Translations under genes and position numbers: made by a program
Part shown: piece by piece, positions 44,212 through 51,762 of the stretch
Layout of the letters: each line of letters begins with the position of its first letter
Numbering within the stretch: the first letter of the stretch is position 1
The notes under the pieces: model-generated
The model's database searches: none
What the model was told of the DNA's origin: nothing
The model's input: the letters and a program-made list of their open reading frames with translations, nothing else
Assembly (NCBI GenBank): GCA_035644935.1
Contig: DASQNO010000027.1
Location: 1-60,227, forward strand
From: CADCVW01 sp035644935
GTDB taxonomy: Bacteria > Pseudomonadota > Alphaproteobacteria > Sphingomonadales > Sphingomonadaceae
Direction of reading: 5' to 3'
Length of the DNA stretch: 60,227 nucleotides

Positions 44212-45158
44212 GCCGGCTCTTCCTGCGCAACGGACTTCAGCCAGATCGCGCCGGCCGCCGACATGCCGATCACGACGAGGCCGATGAACAGGTATGCGCC
44301 GCCACCCGACTCCAGCATGTGGCGCGACAGAAAGGCGGCGACCGCGAGGATTAGGCTCAACAGGCCCGCGGCCAGCATGAACAGATCGGGACGGACACTG
44401 CGGTACCAGACGTAAAATCCTGCCAGCCAGGCAACATAGGCCAGGGCCGCGAGGAGAGCGGAGCGATCCCGACCGTCGGCGATCGCCCAGATGATGAGCC
44501 CAGTCGCAGCCGCAGCGCTGACGATCGCAACGAGCCGCAACGGCCAGCTTTCGCGCAGCCAGGGCAGCCCGACGCGGTGGGCGGTTTCGCACAGCATCAG
44601 CGCCAGGCCGTTCAGCGCGAACAAGGCCCACATCAATGCCTCGCCGTTGTGGCCGAGCGATAAATACAAGGACAAAGCTACGTTGAGGAGACCGAGCCAG
44701 ATTAGCCACAAGGGGGCAAAGCGGCCGACCAGCACCCACGGCAGGATCAGAGCCGCCCAGTAAGCGAAAAGCTCGAACGTATCGGCGCCGGTCTGGTAGA
44801 TCTGCCCGGCCAAGGCGAGGAGCGCGCCCACCAACAGGCTCAGCAAAGTGAGTACCGCTTTTCCCGCCATCCCATCCAGGTCGAGCCGCCAGCAAGCGAG
44901 CAGGGCAACCAGGATCGCGGCTTCGACCAGCCCGAACTTGGCGAGGCGGCTAAGATCGTCCCAGTTGAAAGCAAAAAAGAAGATCACGGCCGCTGCGAGC
45001 GCGATCGTGCCGAGCCACAAAGAGATCTGCCCCAAGAAAGCCCGCCACTGCGCTGGGGCCGGGATTATTGCTGCTGCCCGCAAAATCGCGAACTCTCGGC
45101 CAGGCGCAACGCGCCGGGCGGTGAACCAATCCAGAACGTCGCCTCGAACCCGGCTCAT
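44208..45158 (-). CDS. DUF2157 membrane protein
   Basis: A 316-residue membrane protein. The cytoplasmic N-terminus (VRGDVLDWFTARRVAPG) is followed by seven to nine helices (LWLGTIALAAAVIFFFAFNW and further). The DUF2157 signature is the WDDLSRLAKFGLVEAAILVA part after the first helix. It is the first gene of the DUF2157-DUF4401-GDYXXLXY operon. Function unknown, probably a membrane complex. Confidence 0.85.
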   Translation of the reverse strand: MSRVRGDVLDWFTARRVAPGREFAILRAAAIIPAPAQWRAFLGQISLWLGTIALAAAVIFFFAFNWDDLSRLAKFGLVEAAILVALLACWRLDLDGMAGKAVLTLLSLLVGALLALAGQIYQTGADTFELFAYWAALILPWVLVGRFAPLWLIWLGLLNVALSLYLSLGHNGEALMWALFALNGLALMLCETAHRVGLPWLRESWPLRLVAIVSAAAATGLIIWAIADGRDRSALLAALAYVAWLAGFYVWYRSVRPDLFMLAAGLLSLILAVAAFLSRHMLESGGGAYLFIGLVVIGMSAAGAIWLKSVAQEEPA

Positions 45159-45430
45159 GCTGCCCCCCGCCCCCGGTTAATAGGAATAGCGCGCCCGGCT
45201 AGCTTCCGCCATCGGTTCGACGGTGTCATCAAGGCGAGAGGCGGAGTGATAGAGATACGAACGGCTCGACCCAGAATCGGTCATTCAACGCCCGGACACA
45301 GGACCTTGGACTCGGCCGTCCGATCATCCGGCCTCCGGAGCGATCCTCGCTTCAGCTGGACAAGGCCGAGACATCGAGGTGGCGTTGGTCACCTAGTCGG
45401 CTGCCGGCGCTCGCGACTACGTCCGCGGGG

Positions 45431-46231
45431 TCAGTCAGCCGGCAGCGCGTCCAACGTCTCGGTCACGCGACGACGCAGTTCCGGATCGCGTGTGATCTCT
45501 AGCATCGCGCTCAGGCTGCCACGCGCAGCGGCGATCTCATGATCAATGAGTTCAAGTCGGGCGCGCTCCCACCATGCGTGTGAGTACGACGGCGCCATCG
45601 TTGTCATGCGGACGTACAATTCGAGCGCACGGCGCCCGTTGCCCGCCTGCTCGGCGCGCGACGCCTGGTTCTGCAAAAGACGTACAAGCACGGCGCGGTT
45701 CGGCATCGCCGCGACACCCGTCACGGCGCCCTTTGCGCCGGCAAACGCCTGGACGAGCGCGGCAAGGCGCTCTGCCCCGACGCGCACGCCGCCGACGAAA
45801 GGATCAACAATCACCGGTGTCGCCTCGGCGCCGATCACCACGAGGACGTGACCGGGGACATCGAGCACGTCAGCCCGCCAGCCGAGCCGACGCGCTATCG
45901 CTACCCAGAGGATCGACAGACTCACCGGCAGCCCCCGACGACGAACCAGGACGCTGATGAGGTCAGCATTGGCCGGATCGTCGTAGGTCTCCGCATCGCC
46001 TGCGAAGCCGAACTCTTCACCGAGTACCGCAGCCAAGGCCTCGGCACGCTTGGCTGGCGCCTCGGCGCCGCCCGCAATCAGCTTCAGTCGCCTCTCAATC
46101 GCATCGAGCAGCTTATGATGAGAGGCGAGGTCGCTGCCCGGATGGTCGAGAAGAGCCAGCGACAGTGCAGCCTCATCAAGGACGATCTCGTCGTCGTCGA
46201 TCAGGCCAAGGCGGTTGAGCTCTTTATGCAT
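45431..46231 (-). CDS. SirB1-like transglutaminase-fold protein
   Basis: A 266-residue protein. The transglutaminase-like core reads DDPANADLISVLVRRRGLPV, then SLSILWVAIARRLGWRADVL and VPGHVLVVIGAEATPVIVDP, matching the SirB1/DUF transglutaminase family. The usual catalytic cysteine position in this family is not obvious, as in many SirB1 proteins. A C-terminal TPR-like helical part follows (LLQNQASRAEQAGNGRRALE). Function in bacteria is unclear. It stands alone, upstream of the tandem repeat at 46313. Confidence 0.82.
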   Translation of the reverse strand: MHKELNRLGLIDDDEIVLDEAALSLALLDHPGSDLASHHKLLDAIERRLKLIAGGAEAPAKRAEALAAVLGEEFGFAGDAETYDDPANADLISVLVRRRGLPVSLSILWVAIARRLGWRADVLDVPGHVLVVIGAEATPVIVDPFVGGVRVGAERLAALVQAFAGAKGAVTGVAAMPNRAVLVRLLQNQASRAEQAGNGRRALELYVRMTTMAPSYSHAWWERARLELIDHEIAAARGSLSAMLEITRDPELRRRVTETLDALPAD

Positions 46232-46312
46232 CTCGCCTGAGATGGGTAGCGGGGTCCCCGATGAGAACCTGCTGGGGCTTAGCCGCTCCTGTGGGGGCTA
46301 AGGCCGCTTCAG

Positions 46313-46351
46313 CAGCCGTCAGCCGTCAGCCGTCAGCCGTCAGCCGTCAGC
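46313..46351. repeat. Tandem repeat of CAGCCGT
   Basis: Five full copies of the 7-bp unit plus a partial CAGC. The number of copies may vary by slippage. It lies 82 bases upstream of the SirB1-like gene start. Just before it, CTTAGCC and GGCTAAG form a hairpin (46279-46303). The rest of 46232-46558 holds one GTCGTTCGTTCAT motif (46428-46440) and no gene. Confidence 0.85.
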
Positions 46352-46558
46352 GTTGATCGGCAACAGCTTTTAGCCGCAATGACCTACAACCGGTCGCTCC
46401 CTGTGGCTTTCCTGCTTCCTGAAACCGGTCGTTCGTTCATTCGCGCAAAATGGCTGCGAATTGGCCGGCAGCGTTCGTCGTGGGCATGGGGCGGCTGTCC
46501 GGCAGGGTCGAGGGCGAGCGGGATGGCCGCCGTCGCGAAGCGGGGCAAGCGATGAGGT

Positions 46559-46837
46559 CTAGCGGCAACCTAAAAGCCCGGCCCTGTCGAGGGCTGCAGC
46601 GAGCTCTGCATCCATCAACTCGCCGTCCTTGGGCGTAAGCCGCCCCAGGACGGTGTGCACACGCTTCTGCGCTACCTGCAGCCTCTTGTGCCGAACCTCC
46701 CTGATTGCGTTGGTTCGCCATGACGGGCTGCTGCCGAGCAGCGCTGACCACTTCGCTTCCTCCGCCGCTAAGACGGCTAAGGCGAGACGCAAGCCGTCTC
46801 GCCGGCCGTGTTCATAATCGTCGCCCAAGTTGGACAT
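46559..46837 (-). CDS. Small protein of unknown function
   Basis: A 92-residue, largely helical protein (LRLALAVLAAEEAKWSALLG; then LMDAELAAALDRAGLLG at the C-terminus). AGAGG lies directly before the ATG. No membrane helix, signal or known domain. Composition fits coding, but it could be a chance frame. Confidence 0.45.
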   Translation of the reverse strand: MSNLGDDYEHGRRDGLRLALAVLAAEEAKWSALLGSSPSWRTNAIREVRHKRLQVAQKRVHTVLGRLTPKDGELMDAELAAALDRAGLLGCR

Positions 46838-47028
46838 CCTCTGTCACGACTACTCAGCGTTCGAGTGCTCGTACGACGAGCAGCTCTCTGGATCGTTGCC
46901 CCGCAATTGAAGACCGCGGGTCTCGCAATCGCGATTACCCCCGAAGGCGACAACTGAAGTTGATGACCTTTTTAGACCGGCTGACCTACACTTTTGCCAA
47001 GGTGAACCCAGCTGCTAAGCTCGCGCAT

Positions 47029-47520
47029 ATGAGAAACCGACTTATCAACCTTGCGTTCCTCTTTGCCATTCCGACCGCCTGCGCCACCGTGCCCCCGCCC
47101 CCGCCTGCGGCACCTCAAACCGCCCCGGGTCCTGATTTCCTCGCGCGCAACTCGGTCGCGGAGGGCGTCGTTACAACGCCTAGCGGATTACAGTATTTCA
47201 TCATCAAGTCTGGTCCGCCGACTGGTCGCAGCCCCGGAGCCGCCGACAGTGTCGTCTTCGATTACGAGGGTAAGCTCACCACCGGCGAGACGTTCGACAG
47301 CAGCTACGCCCGGGGCCAGCCGTTGAGCGGCGGGGTCGCAGATTTCGTTCCCGGCTTCACGGAGGCCCTCATGCTGATGCGACCAGGCGACGAGTGGATC
47401 GTGTGGATACCGCCGGCCCTGGGTTACGGAGACAAGGCGACAGGAACCATTCCCGCAAACAGCGTACTGCGCTTCAGAATGGGTTTGCGGTCTGTGGTTG
47501 CCGCCGCGCCCGCAGGCTAG
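47029..47520 (+). CDS. FKBP-type peptidyl-prolyl isomerase lipoprotein
   Basis: A 163-residue protein. The N-terminus is a lipoprotein signal ending in IPTAC, followed by a proline-rich linker (VPPPPPAAPQ). The FKBP domain reads PSGLQYFIIKSG, then VVFDYEGKLTTGETFDSS and ALGYGDKATGTIPANSVLRF, with the conserved aspartate and tyrosines. It catalyses cis-trans isomerisation at proline in proteins of the envelope. The ATG at 47029 is chosen since a longer reading from 46962 would put a hydrophilic leader before the lipobox. It is alone on the plus strand near the right end of the island. Confidence 0.87.
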   Translation: MRNRLINLAFLFAIPTACATVPPPPPAAPQTAPGPDFLARNSVAEGVVTTPSGLQYFIIKSGPPTGRSPGAADSVVFDYEGKLTTGETFDSSYARGQPLSGGVADFVPGFTEALMLMRPGDEWIVWIPPALGYGDKATGTIPANSVLRFRMGLRSVVAAAPAG

Positions 47521-47599
47521 CTTGCTCCGCGGCGGCAGCCTGTTTTTGTCGCTCCGTCTTCGGTGACCGAATGCCAAACCGGTCGCGAGAGACGACACT

Positions 47600-48038
47600 G
47601 ACTTCAAGCCAAGTCCAAAGCTGAAATGCCGCAAGATGCTAACGAGGAGGCTGCGAGTTACTGACCGAAGCGACACCTGGTCAGGTACCAGCCCCTTGAT
47701 GTGCGCGTAATCGAGCACCGTGCCGATTCGCTGAAGGACCCGCTTGGCGGTATCGGGAATGGTAAACCAGATCGGCTCCAGGACGCCGAGCACGGCCGCC
47801 CTGCCGCAGGATCCAAGCCGGACTGGACAGTCTTCCGGAGGTTGGCAGCAAGGATCCGGGCGTTGGAGAGGGACACGTCGTGCGTCGCACCTAGACCAAA
47901 GTCGCGTCGTCGGTCGTCATGCTGCATGCGCAGCACCCAGGAGCGGGCTCCGGTCTCCCGCACGAGCAGGTAAAGATCGTGCGTGTCTGCATGACGGCAC
48001 GCAGGTACATGGCGGATCTTAAGCACTGTAAGTGGCAT
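47600..48038 (-). pseudogene. P4-type integrase, N-terminal remnant with deletion and frameshift
   Basis: The 5' part (48038 down to about 47795) is an integrase arm-binding domain: MPLTVLKIRHVPACRHADTH, then YLLVRETGARSWVLRMQ and LSNARILAANLRKTVQSGLD. After a frame change near 47790 the reading goes on as PIWFTIPDTAKRVLQRIGTV and LDYAHIKGLVPDQVSLRSVT, part of the core-binding domain. About 100 residues between the two are absent, and the catalytic domain is missing altogether. The gene ends about 150 bases inside the right attachment site. It belongs to a different integrase family from the left-end remnant. Confidence 0.78.
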
Positions 48039-48187
48039 GAGACGACCCTCCGAAGTCCCTCATTGGTCCCCCACATTGAGCCGGATCTTACGAGATTGTG
48101 TGAGACCAAGTGATCCCTCTCCTTCTCGTTTGTCCGGATATCAACGAGTTAAGACTTCCTGAGCGTTACTGGTAATTCGGATGCTAT

Positions 48188-48205
48188 CCGTAGAGGTCAC
48201 CACGC
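48188..48205. other. Right attachment site (partial tRNA-Glu copy)
   Basis: CCGTAGAGGTCACCACGC matches the tRNA-Glu 3' end at 20564-20581 in 17 of 18 positions. It marks the right edge of the island. No tRNA is encoded here. The DUF1003 gene begins about 55 bases further on, so in an uninterrupted chromosome it would directly follow the tRNA. Confidence 0.72.
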
Positions 48206-48259
48206 ACTGCCTGATCGACATCAGTGGCGCGCCGCGCTCACGCGGTGCATGGCTCTCCA

Positions 48260-48799
48260 ATGACCGCGCCAAGCCCGATGAAGCCCCCGCCGTCGCTCCG
48301 CGACATGAGCAGCACGCTGTCCGGCAACATCGCCGCCTTGCGGGCGCGCGAGGCCGAACAGGCCGCCGCCATGCCGCTGGCGGACCGCATCGCGGGCAAG
48401 GTTACCCGGTTCACCGGAAGCATGACGTTTGTCGTCATCCACCTGATCCTGTTCGGCGGCTGGATCATCGCCAATCTGGGCTGGATCCCCGGCGTCGAAC
48501 CTTTTGATGAGACCTTCGTCGTGCTCGCGATGTGGGCGTCGGTGGAGGCGATCTTCCTGTCGACGTTCGTGCTCATCAGCCAGAACCGCATGGGGGCGCT
48601 GGCCGAGGGGCGCGCCGACCTCGACCTCCACATGGGCCTGCTGGCCGAACACGAGCTCACCAAGCTGTCCGTGCTCGTCGCCGCCATCGCCGAAAAGATC
48701 GGGGTGGACAGCGACGCGGACCCCGACATGGCCGAGGTCAAGCGCAACGTCGATCCGGTGGCGGTGATGGACGCGATCGAAGCCACCAAGACCGAGTAG
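48260..48799 (+). CDS. DUF1003 membrane protein
   Basis: A 179-residue protein with two predicted helices (FTGSMTFVVIHLILFGGWII and AMWASVEAIFLSTFVLISQ). The DUF1003 signature includes ADRIAGKVTRFTGSMTFVV before the first helix and SQNRMGALAEGRADLDLHMG after the second. It is an inner-membrane protein of unknown function. The start is unsure: ATG at 48260 or 48278, or a GTG at 48224. It is the first core gene right of the island. Confidence 0.85.
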   Translation: MTAPSPMKPPPSLRDMSSTLSGNIAALRAREAEQAAAMPLADRIAGKVTRFTGSMTFVVIHLILFGGWIIANLGWIPGVEPFDETFVVLAMWASVEAIFLSTFVLISQNRMGALAEGRADLDLHMGLLAEHELTKLSVLVAAIAEKIGVDSDADPDMAEVKRNVDPVAVMDAIEATKTE

Positions 48800-48828
48800 C
48801 CGCTACCCCGTGATCCACGCCTCCAGCG

Positions 48829-49935
48829 CTAGCGCGGATCGGCTTGCCCGATCCACGCTTCCAACGCCTCGTGCGCCAGGTCGTCCGTCGTCTGCTCGGG
48901 CGGGTGCTTGCAGAAATAGGCGGACGCCGGGTGCACGACGCCGCCCAAGCCGCGGTCGCGCGCAATCTTGGCGCAGCGGATCATGTCGATCGCGACCCCT
49001 GCGCTGTTGGGTGAATCCTCCACCGACAAACGCAGCTCCAGGTTCATCGGCACCCCGCCGAACAACTGCCCCTCCATGCGCAGGAAGCACACCTTGTTGT
49101 CGTTCTGCCACGCGACATAATCGGACGGCCCGATATGAATGTCGTCAGGGTCCAGCCGGTGCGCCGCGACCGATTGCACCGCCTCGGTTTTGCTGATCTT
49201 CTTGGATTTCAACCGGCTGCGGTTGGCCATGTTGGCGAAGTCGGTGTTGCCGCCGGTGTTGAGCTGGTACGTCCGGTCCAGCTTGACCCCGCGCTTGGCG
49301 AACAGGTCGGTCAGCACGCGGTGGACGATCGTCGCGCCCAGCTGCGCCTTGATGTCGTCGCCGATCAACGGCACGCCGGCGTCGGCAAAGCGTCGCGCCC
49401 AGCCGGCATCGCTGGCGATGAACACGGGGATGTTGTTGACGAACGCGACCCCCGCTTCCAGCGCGCACTCGGCGTAGAACTCGGTCGCCTGCTGACTGCC
49501 CACGGGCAGATAGTTGACCAGCACGTCCGCCCGCGTTTCGCGCAAGTGCTCCACCACCTCCGCCCGGTCCGGCTCCGCCGCGTCGGCGAGCAGGAACGTC
49601 CGGTCGTCGGAATAGTCCTCCATGTGGCTTGCGACGCCGTCCAGCACCCGCCCCATCCGCACCGCGACGCCCGCGTCGGGCACATGGTCGCAGAACACCG
49701 CGGTGCAATTAGGCTTGGCGAAGATCGCCTGCGACACATCGACCCCGACCTTGCGCCGGTCGACATCCCAAGCCGCGACCACGCGGATGTCCTTGGGCCG
49801 GTACCCGCCCAGGTCCCAGTGCATCAGCCCGATCTGCTCGTTGGCGCCGCCGTTCGCGTAATGCGCGAGGCCCTGCACGAGCGACGACGCGCAATTGCCG
49901 ACGCCCACCACGGCGACGTTGATCCCGCCGGTCAC
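48829..49935 (-). CDS. Myo-inositol-1(3)-phosphate synthase
   Basis: A 368-residue NAD-dependent enzyme that converts glucose 6-phosphate to inositol phosphate. The length fits the short bacterial/archaeal type. The Rossmann motif is VAVVGVGNCASSLVQG; DVLVNYLPVGSQQATEFYAE, NTGGNTDFANM and KSKKISKTEA, with the catalytic lysines, are conserved. GTG at 49935 overlaps the TGA of the glycosidase gene. It is the fourth gene of the leftward operon. Inositol can enter phospholipids, glycolipids or osmolytes; the neighbours suggest a glycan. The name of the gene is often ino1. Confidence 0.92.
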   Translation of the reverse strand: MTGGINVAVVGVGNCASSLVQGLAHYANGGANEQIGLMHWDLGGYRPKDIRVVAAWDVDRRKVGVDVSQAIFAKPNCTAVFCDHVPDAGVAVRMGRVLDGVASHMEDYSDDRTFLLADAAEPDRAEVVEHLRETRADVLVNYLPVGSQQATEFYAECALEAGVAFVNNIPVFIASDAGWARRFADAGVPLIGDDIKAQLGATIVHRVLTDLFAKRGVKLDRTYQLNTGGNTDFANMANRSRLKSKKISKTEAVQSVAAHRLDPDDIHIGPSDYVAWQNDNKVCFLRMEGQLFGGVPMNLELRLSVEDSPNSAGVAIDMIRCAKIARDRGLGGVVHPASAYFCKHPPEQTTDDLAHEALEAWIGQADPR

Positions 49936-50927
49936 GACACCAATTCCCCGTTCGTCCCGAGCGCGGTCGAAGGGCGTGTCTCGGTCTCGGCGCCCCTCGT
50001 TTCCACTCGAGACGAACGGGTTTCCGGCTCTACCTTCGGTCCGTAGCGGTCGATCATCCACGCGCAGAAATCGGCGAACTGCTCGGGCTCGCGCGGCGCG
50101 CTGGTGTGGTGCGGGGCGATGCCCAGATGCTGCGGCGTGAAGCAGAACGTCACCGTCGTCTCGAACGGCTCCAGCGCCTCCATCTGCCGGTCGAACCAGT
50201 CGATCGCGCCTTCTCGGAAGCTGTCGGCCCAGCTCAGCCCCGTACGCAGGTGCGTAACGCCCAGGTCCTTCATGATCCCCACCGCCTCGTCCAGCCGCGG
50301 GTCGTGGTAATGGAACCACTGCATCAGGCCCATGGCGGGCCCGTGCTTGCGAAAATGCTCCAGGCTCGGCTTGGGGCTGCCGTCCTCGCGGATCAGCCCC
50401 ATGTAGAAATGCCGGTAGTAGCTCGACCCTTCCGCCTCCCGGTGCCGCGTTTCCGCGCCCCATGACTGCGGCAGATCGAACAGCGAATACCAGAAGATGC
50501 GCGGCACCCGCCCGACGAGCAGCTCCGCCGTCCGGTCGACGCCGAACACCTGCACTTCCTCCGCGCCGAACGACCCGACGCCGACTTCCGTCACCCACAC
50601 CTCGTGGTCGGGCACGACCGCCTCGATCTCGGCGATCTTGTCGGGCCAGGCGTTTATCGGCCACAAATTCCAATCGAGCGGAAATCCGTGCACCGCCACC
50701 ACGTCCACCGCGTCCAGCACGCCGTGCGGGCGCAATTTCTCGACCCAGTGCGCGTCGATCGGCGACATGCCGCCCAGCACGCGTTTGACGTGCGGGTTGA
50801 CCGCGCGGATGCTGTTCCCCGCCATCACGGCCATCTGCGCGAACCTGCCCCAGTCGGGGTCGACCTCCGGGTCCCAATGCGACTTGTTGTTGGGCTCGTT
50901 CCAGATCATCGCGGCTTCGATCGTCAT
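49932..50927 (-). CDS. Clan GH-A glycoside hydrolase-like protein
   Basis: A 331-residue protein with a TIM-barrel. The acid/base glutamate is in MIWNEPNNKSHWD (the NEP motif of clan GH-A) and a plausible nucleophile in VWVTEVGVGS. IFWYSLFDLPQSWG and YYRHFYMGLIREDGSPKPSL are near the C-terminal half. It looks like a beta-xylosidase-type (GH39-like) enzyme, but the family is not certain. There is no signal peptide, so it would act in the cytoplasm unless exported otherwise. It overlaps the methyltransferase stop (ATGA) and the inositol-phosphate synthase start (GTGA). Confidence 0.75.
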   Translation of the reverse strand: MTIEAAMIWNEPNNKSHWDPEVDPDWGRFAQMAVMAGNSIRAVNPHVKRVLGGMSPIDAHWVEKLRPHGVLDAVDVVAVHGFPLDWNLWPINAWPDKIAEIEAVVPDHEVWVTEVGVGSFGAEEVQVFGVDRTAELLVGRVPRIFWYSLFDLPQSWGAETRHREAEGSSYYRHFYMGLIREDGSPKPSLEHFRKHGPAMGLMQWFHYHDPRLDEAVGIMKDLGVTHLRTGLSWADSFREGAIDWFDRQMEALEPFETTVTFCFTPQHLGIAPHHTSAPREPEQFADFCAWMIDRYGPKVEPETRSSRVETRGAETETRPSTALGTNGELVS

Positions 50928-51745
50928 GCCGCGGCTCCCCCGTTCGCGCCCTGGGCGGGATACACCGCCGGCCGGTTGCCGTGCTCGGCGAACGGGATCG
51001 GCGCGACGCGGCAGAGATAGACCTCCTCTTCCGGACGGCTTTCGATCTCGAAGCCGGCGGCGCGCAGCATCGCCTCGGATCCGGCGCGGTTCGCCGCCCA
51101 CCAGTTGGTCCAGTCGTTGGAATAGGATCGTTCGATGAAGTGCATGCGGGGGTAGCCGGGATCGTTGAAGAAAGAAGGCGGGCCGTAGGTGCCGGGCTCG
51201 TGGAACGGATAATCCTCGGGGACTTCGAAAACCTCGTCGGACCCGCGCTGCATCGTCTGGAACAGCATGCGGTCGCCCGCGACATGTTCGCGGATCAGGT
51301 CCAATGCCAGCAGCGGGTGCCGCAGGTGGTAGAAGACACCCATGAAGATCACGAGGTCGAACTTTTCGCCAAGCGCGCCGACGTCGTAGACGTCCAGCTT
51401 CCTGAACTCGATCGCGCGTTCGAACCCCAGCGCCTCGGCCGCCAGCCGCCCCTGCGCCAGATAGCGTTCGTCGCTATCGATCCCGACGACGCGCGCCGCG
51501 CCCCGCCGCGCCATCTCCATCGAATAAAAGCCCGCGTTGCAGCCGATGTCGAGCACGCTCTTGCCGCCAAGATCGGCGGGCAGACCGTGCGCGAAGCGGC
51601 GGAACTTGAACCCCGGATAGTCGCCCAGAAAATGGTCGGGCGCGGTCCACAGCCCGCCGCCCAAATCCATGTTGTGGAACCAGGGCGCCAGCGCGTCGAC
51701 GCGCGCCCGCATGTCGTCCTTGTCGATGGCGGCGACGGCCGGCAT
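50924..51745 (-). CDS. SAM-dependent methyltransferase (CmoB-like)
   Basis: A 273-residue class I methyltransferase. SAM binding is by VLDIGCNAGFYSMEMARRGA and VVGIDSDERYLAQ. The middle part (VIFMGVFYHLRHPLLALDLI) is like CmoB. The C-terminal region is not tRNA-like and has the pattern of the methyltransferases found next to glycosyltransferase clusters (Rta_06860-type in my recollection). ATG at 51745 is chosen; an upstream reading from 51796 adds 17 residues. It is second in the leftward operon. Confidence 0.82.
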   Translation of the reverse strand: MPAVAAIDKDDMRARVDALAPWFHNMDLGGGLWTAPDHFLGDYPGFKFRRFAHGLPADLGGKSVLDIGCNAGFYSMEMARRGAARVVGIDSDERYLAQGRLAAEALGFERAIEFRKLDVYDVGALGEKFDLVIFMGVFYHLRHPLLALDLIREHVAGDRMLFQTMQRGSDEVFEVPEDYPFHEPGTYGPPSFFNDPGYPRMHFIERSYSNDWTNWWAANRAGSEAMLRAAGFEIESRPEEEVYLCRVAPIPFAEHGNRPAVYPAQGANGGAAA

Positions 51746-51762
51746 TCGCTTCCCCTCTGTGT

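Larger units (their letters stand above)
20564..48205. mobile_element. 27.6-kb integrated genomic island at tRNA-Glu
   Basis: Bounded by an 18-bp direct repeat of the tRNA 3' end (17 of 18 identical). Tyrosine-recombinase remnants lie just inside both ends. Base composition and gene density are visibly lower than in the flanks, with many unassignable stretches and several broken genes. No conjugation or replication genes are seen, so it is a non-mobile remnant, an integrative element that has lost its transfer genes, or a mosaic of several insertions. No intact integrase remains in the window. Confidence 0.7.

Noticed and set aside
46313..46351. Possible CRISPR array
   Set aside because: The repeats are 7 bases long with no spacers. 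No cas gene is seen anywhere in the window.
20564..48205. Prophage
   Set aside because: No capsid, terminase, tail, lysis or phage-replication gene is visible; only recombinase remnants are phage-like.
20564..48205. Sequencing error as the sole reason for all frameshifts
   Set aside because: Long coding stretches outside the island (about 30 kb) show no frame breaks, while the island has many. Single cases such as the TraB/GumN stop could still be errors.
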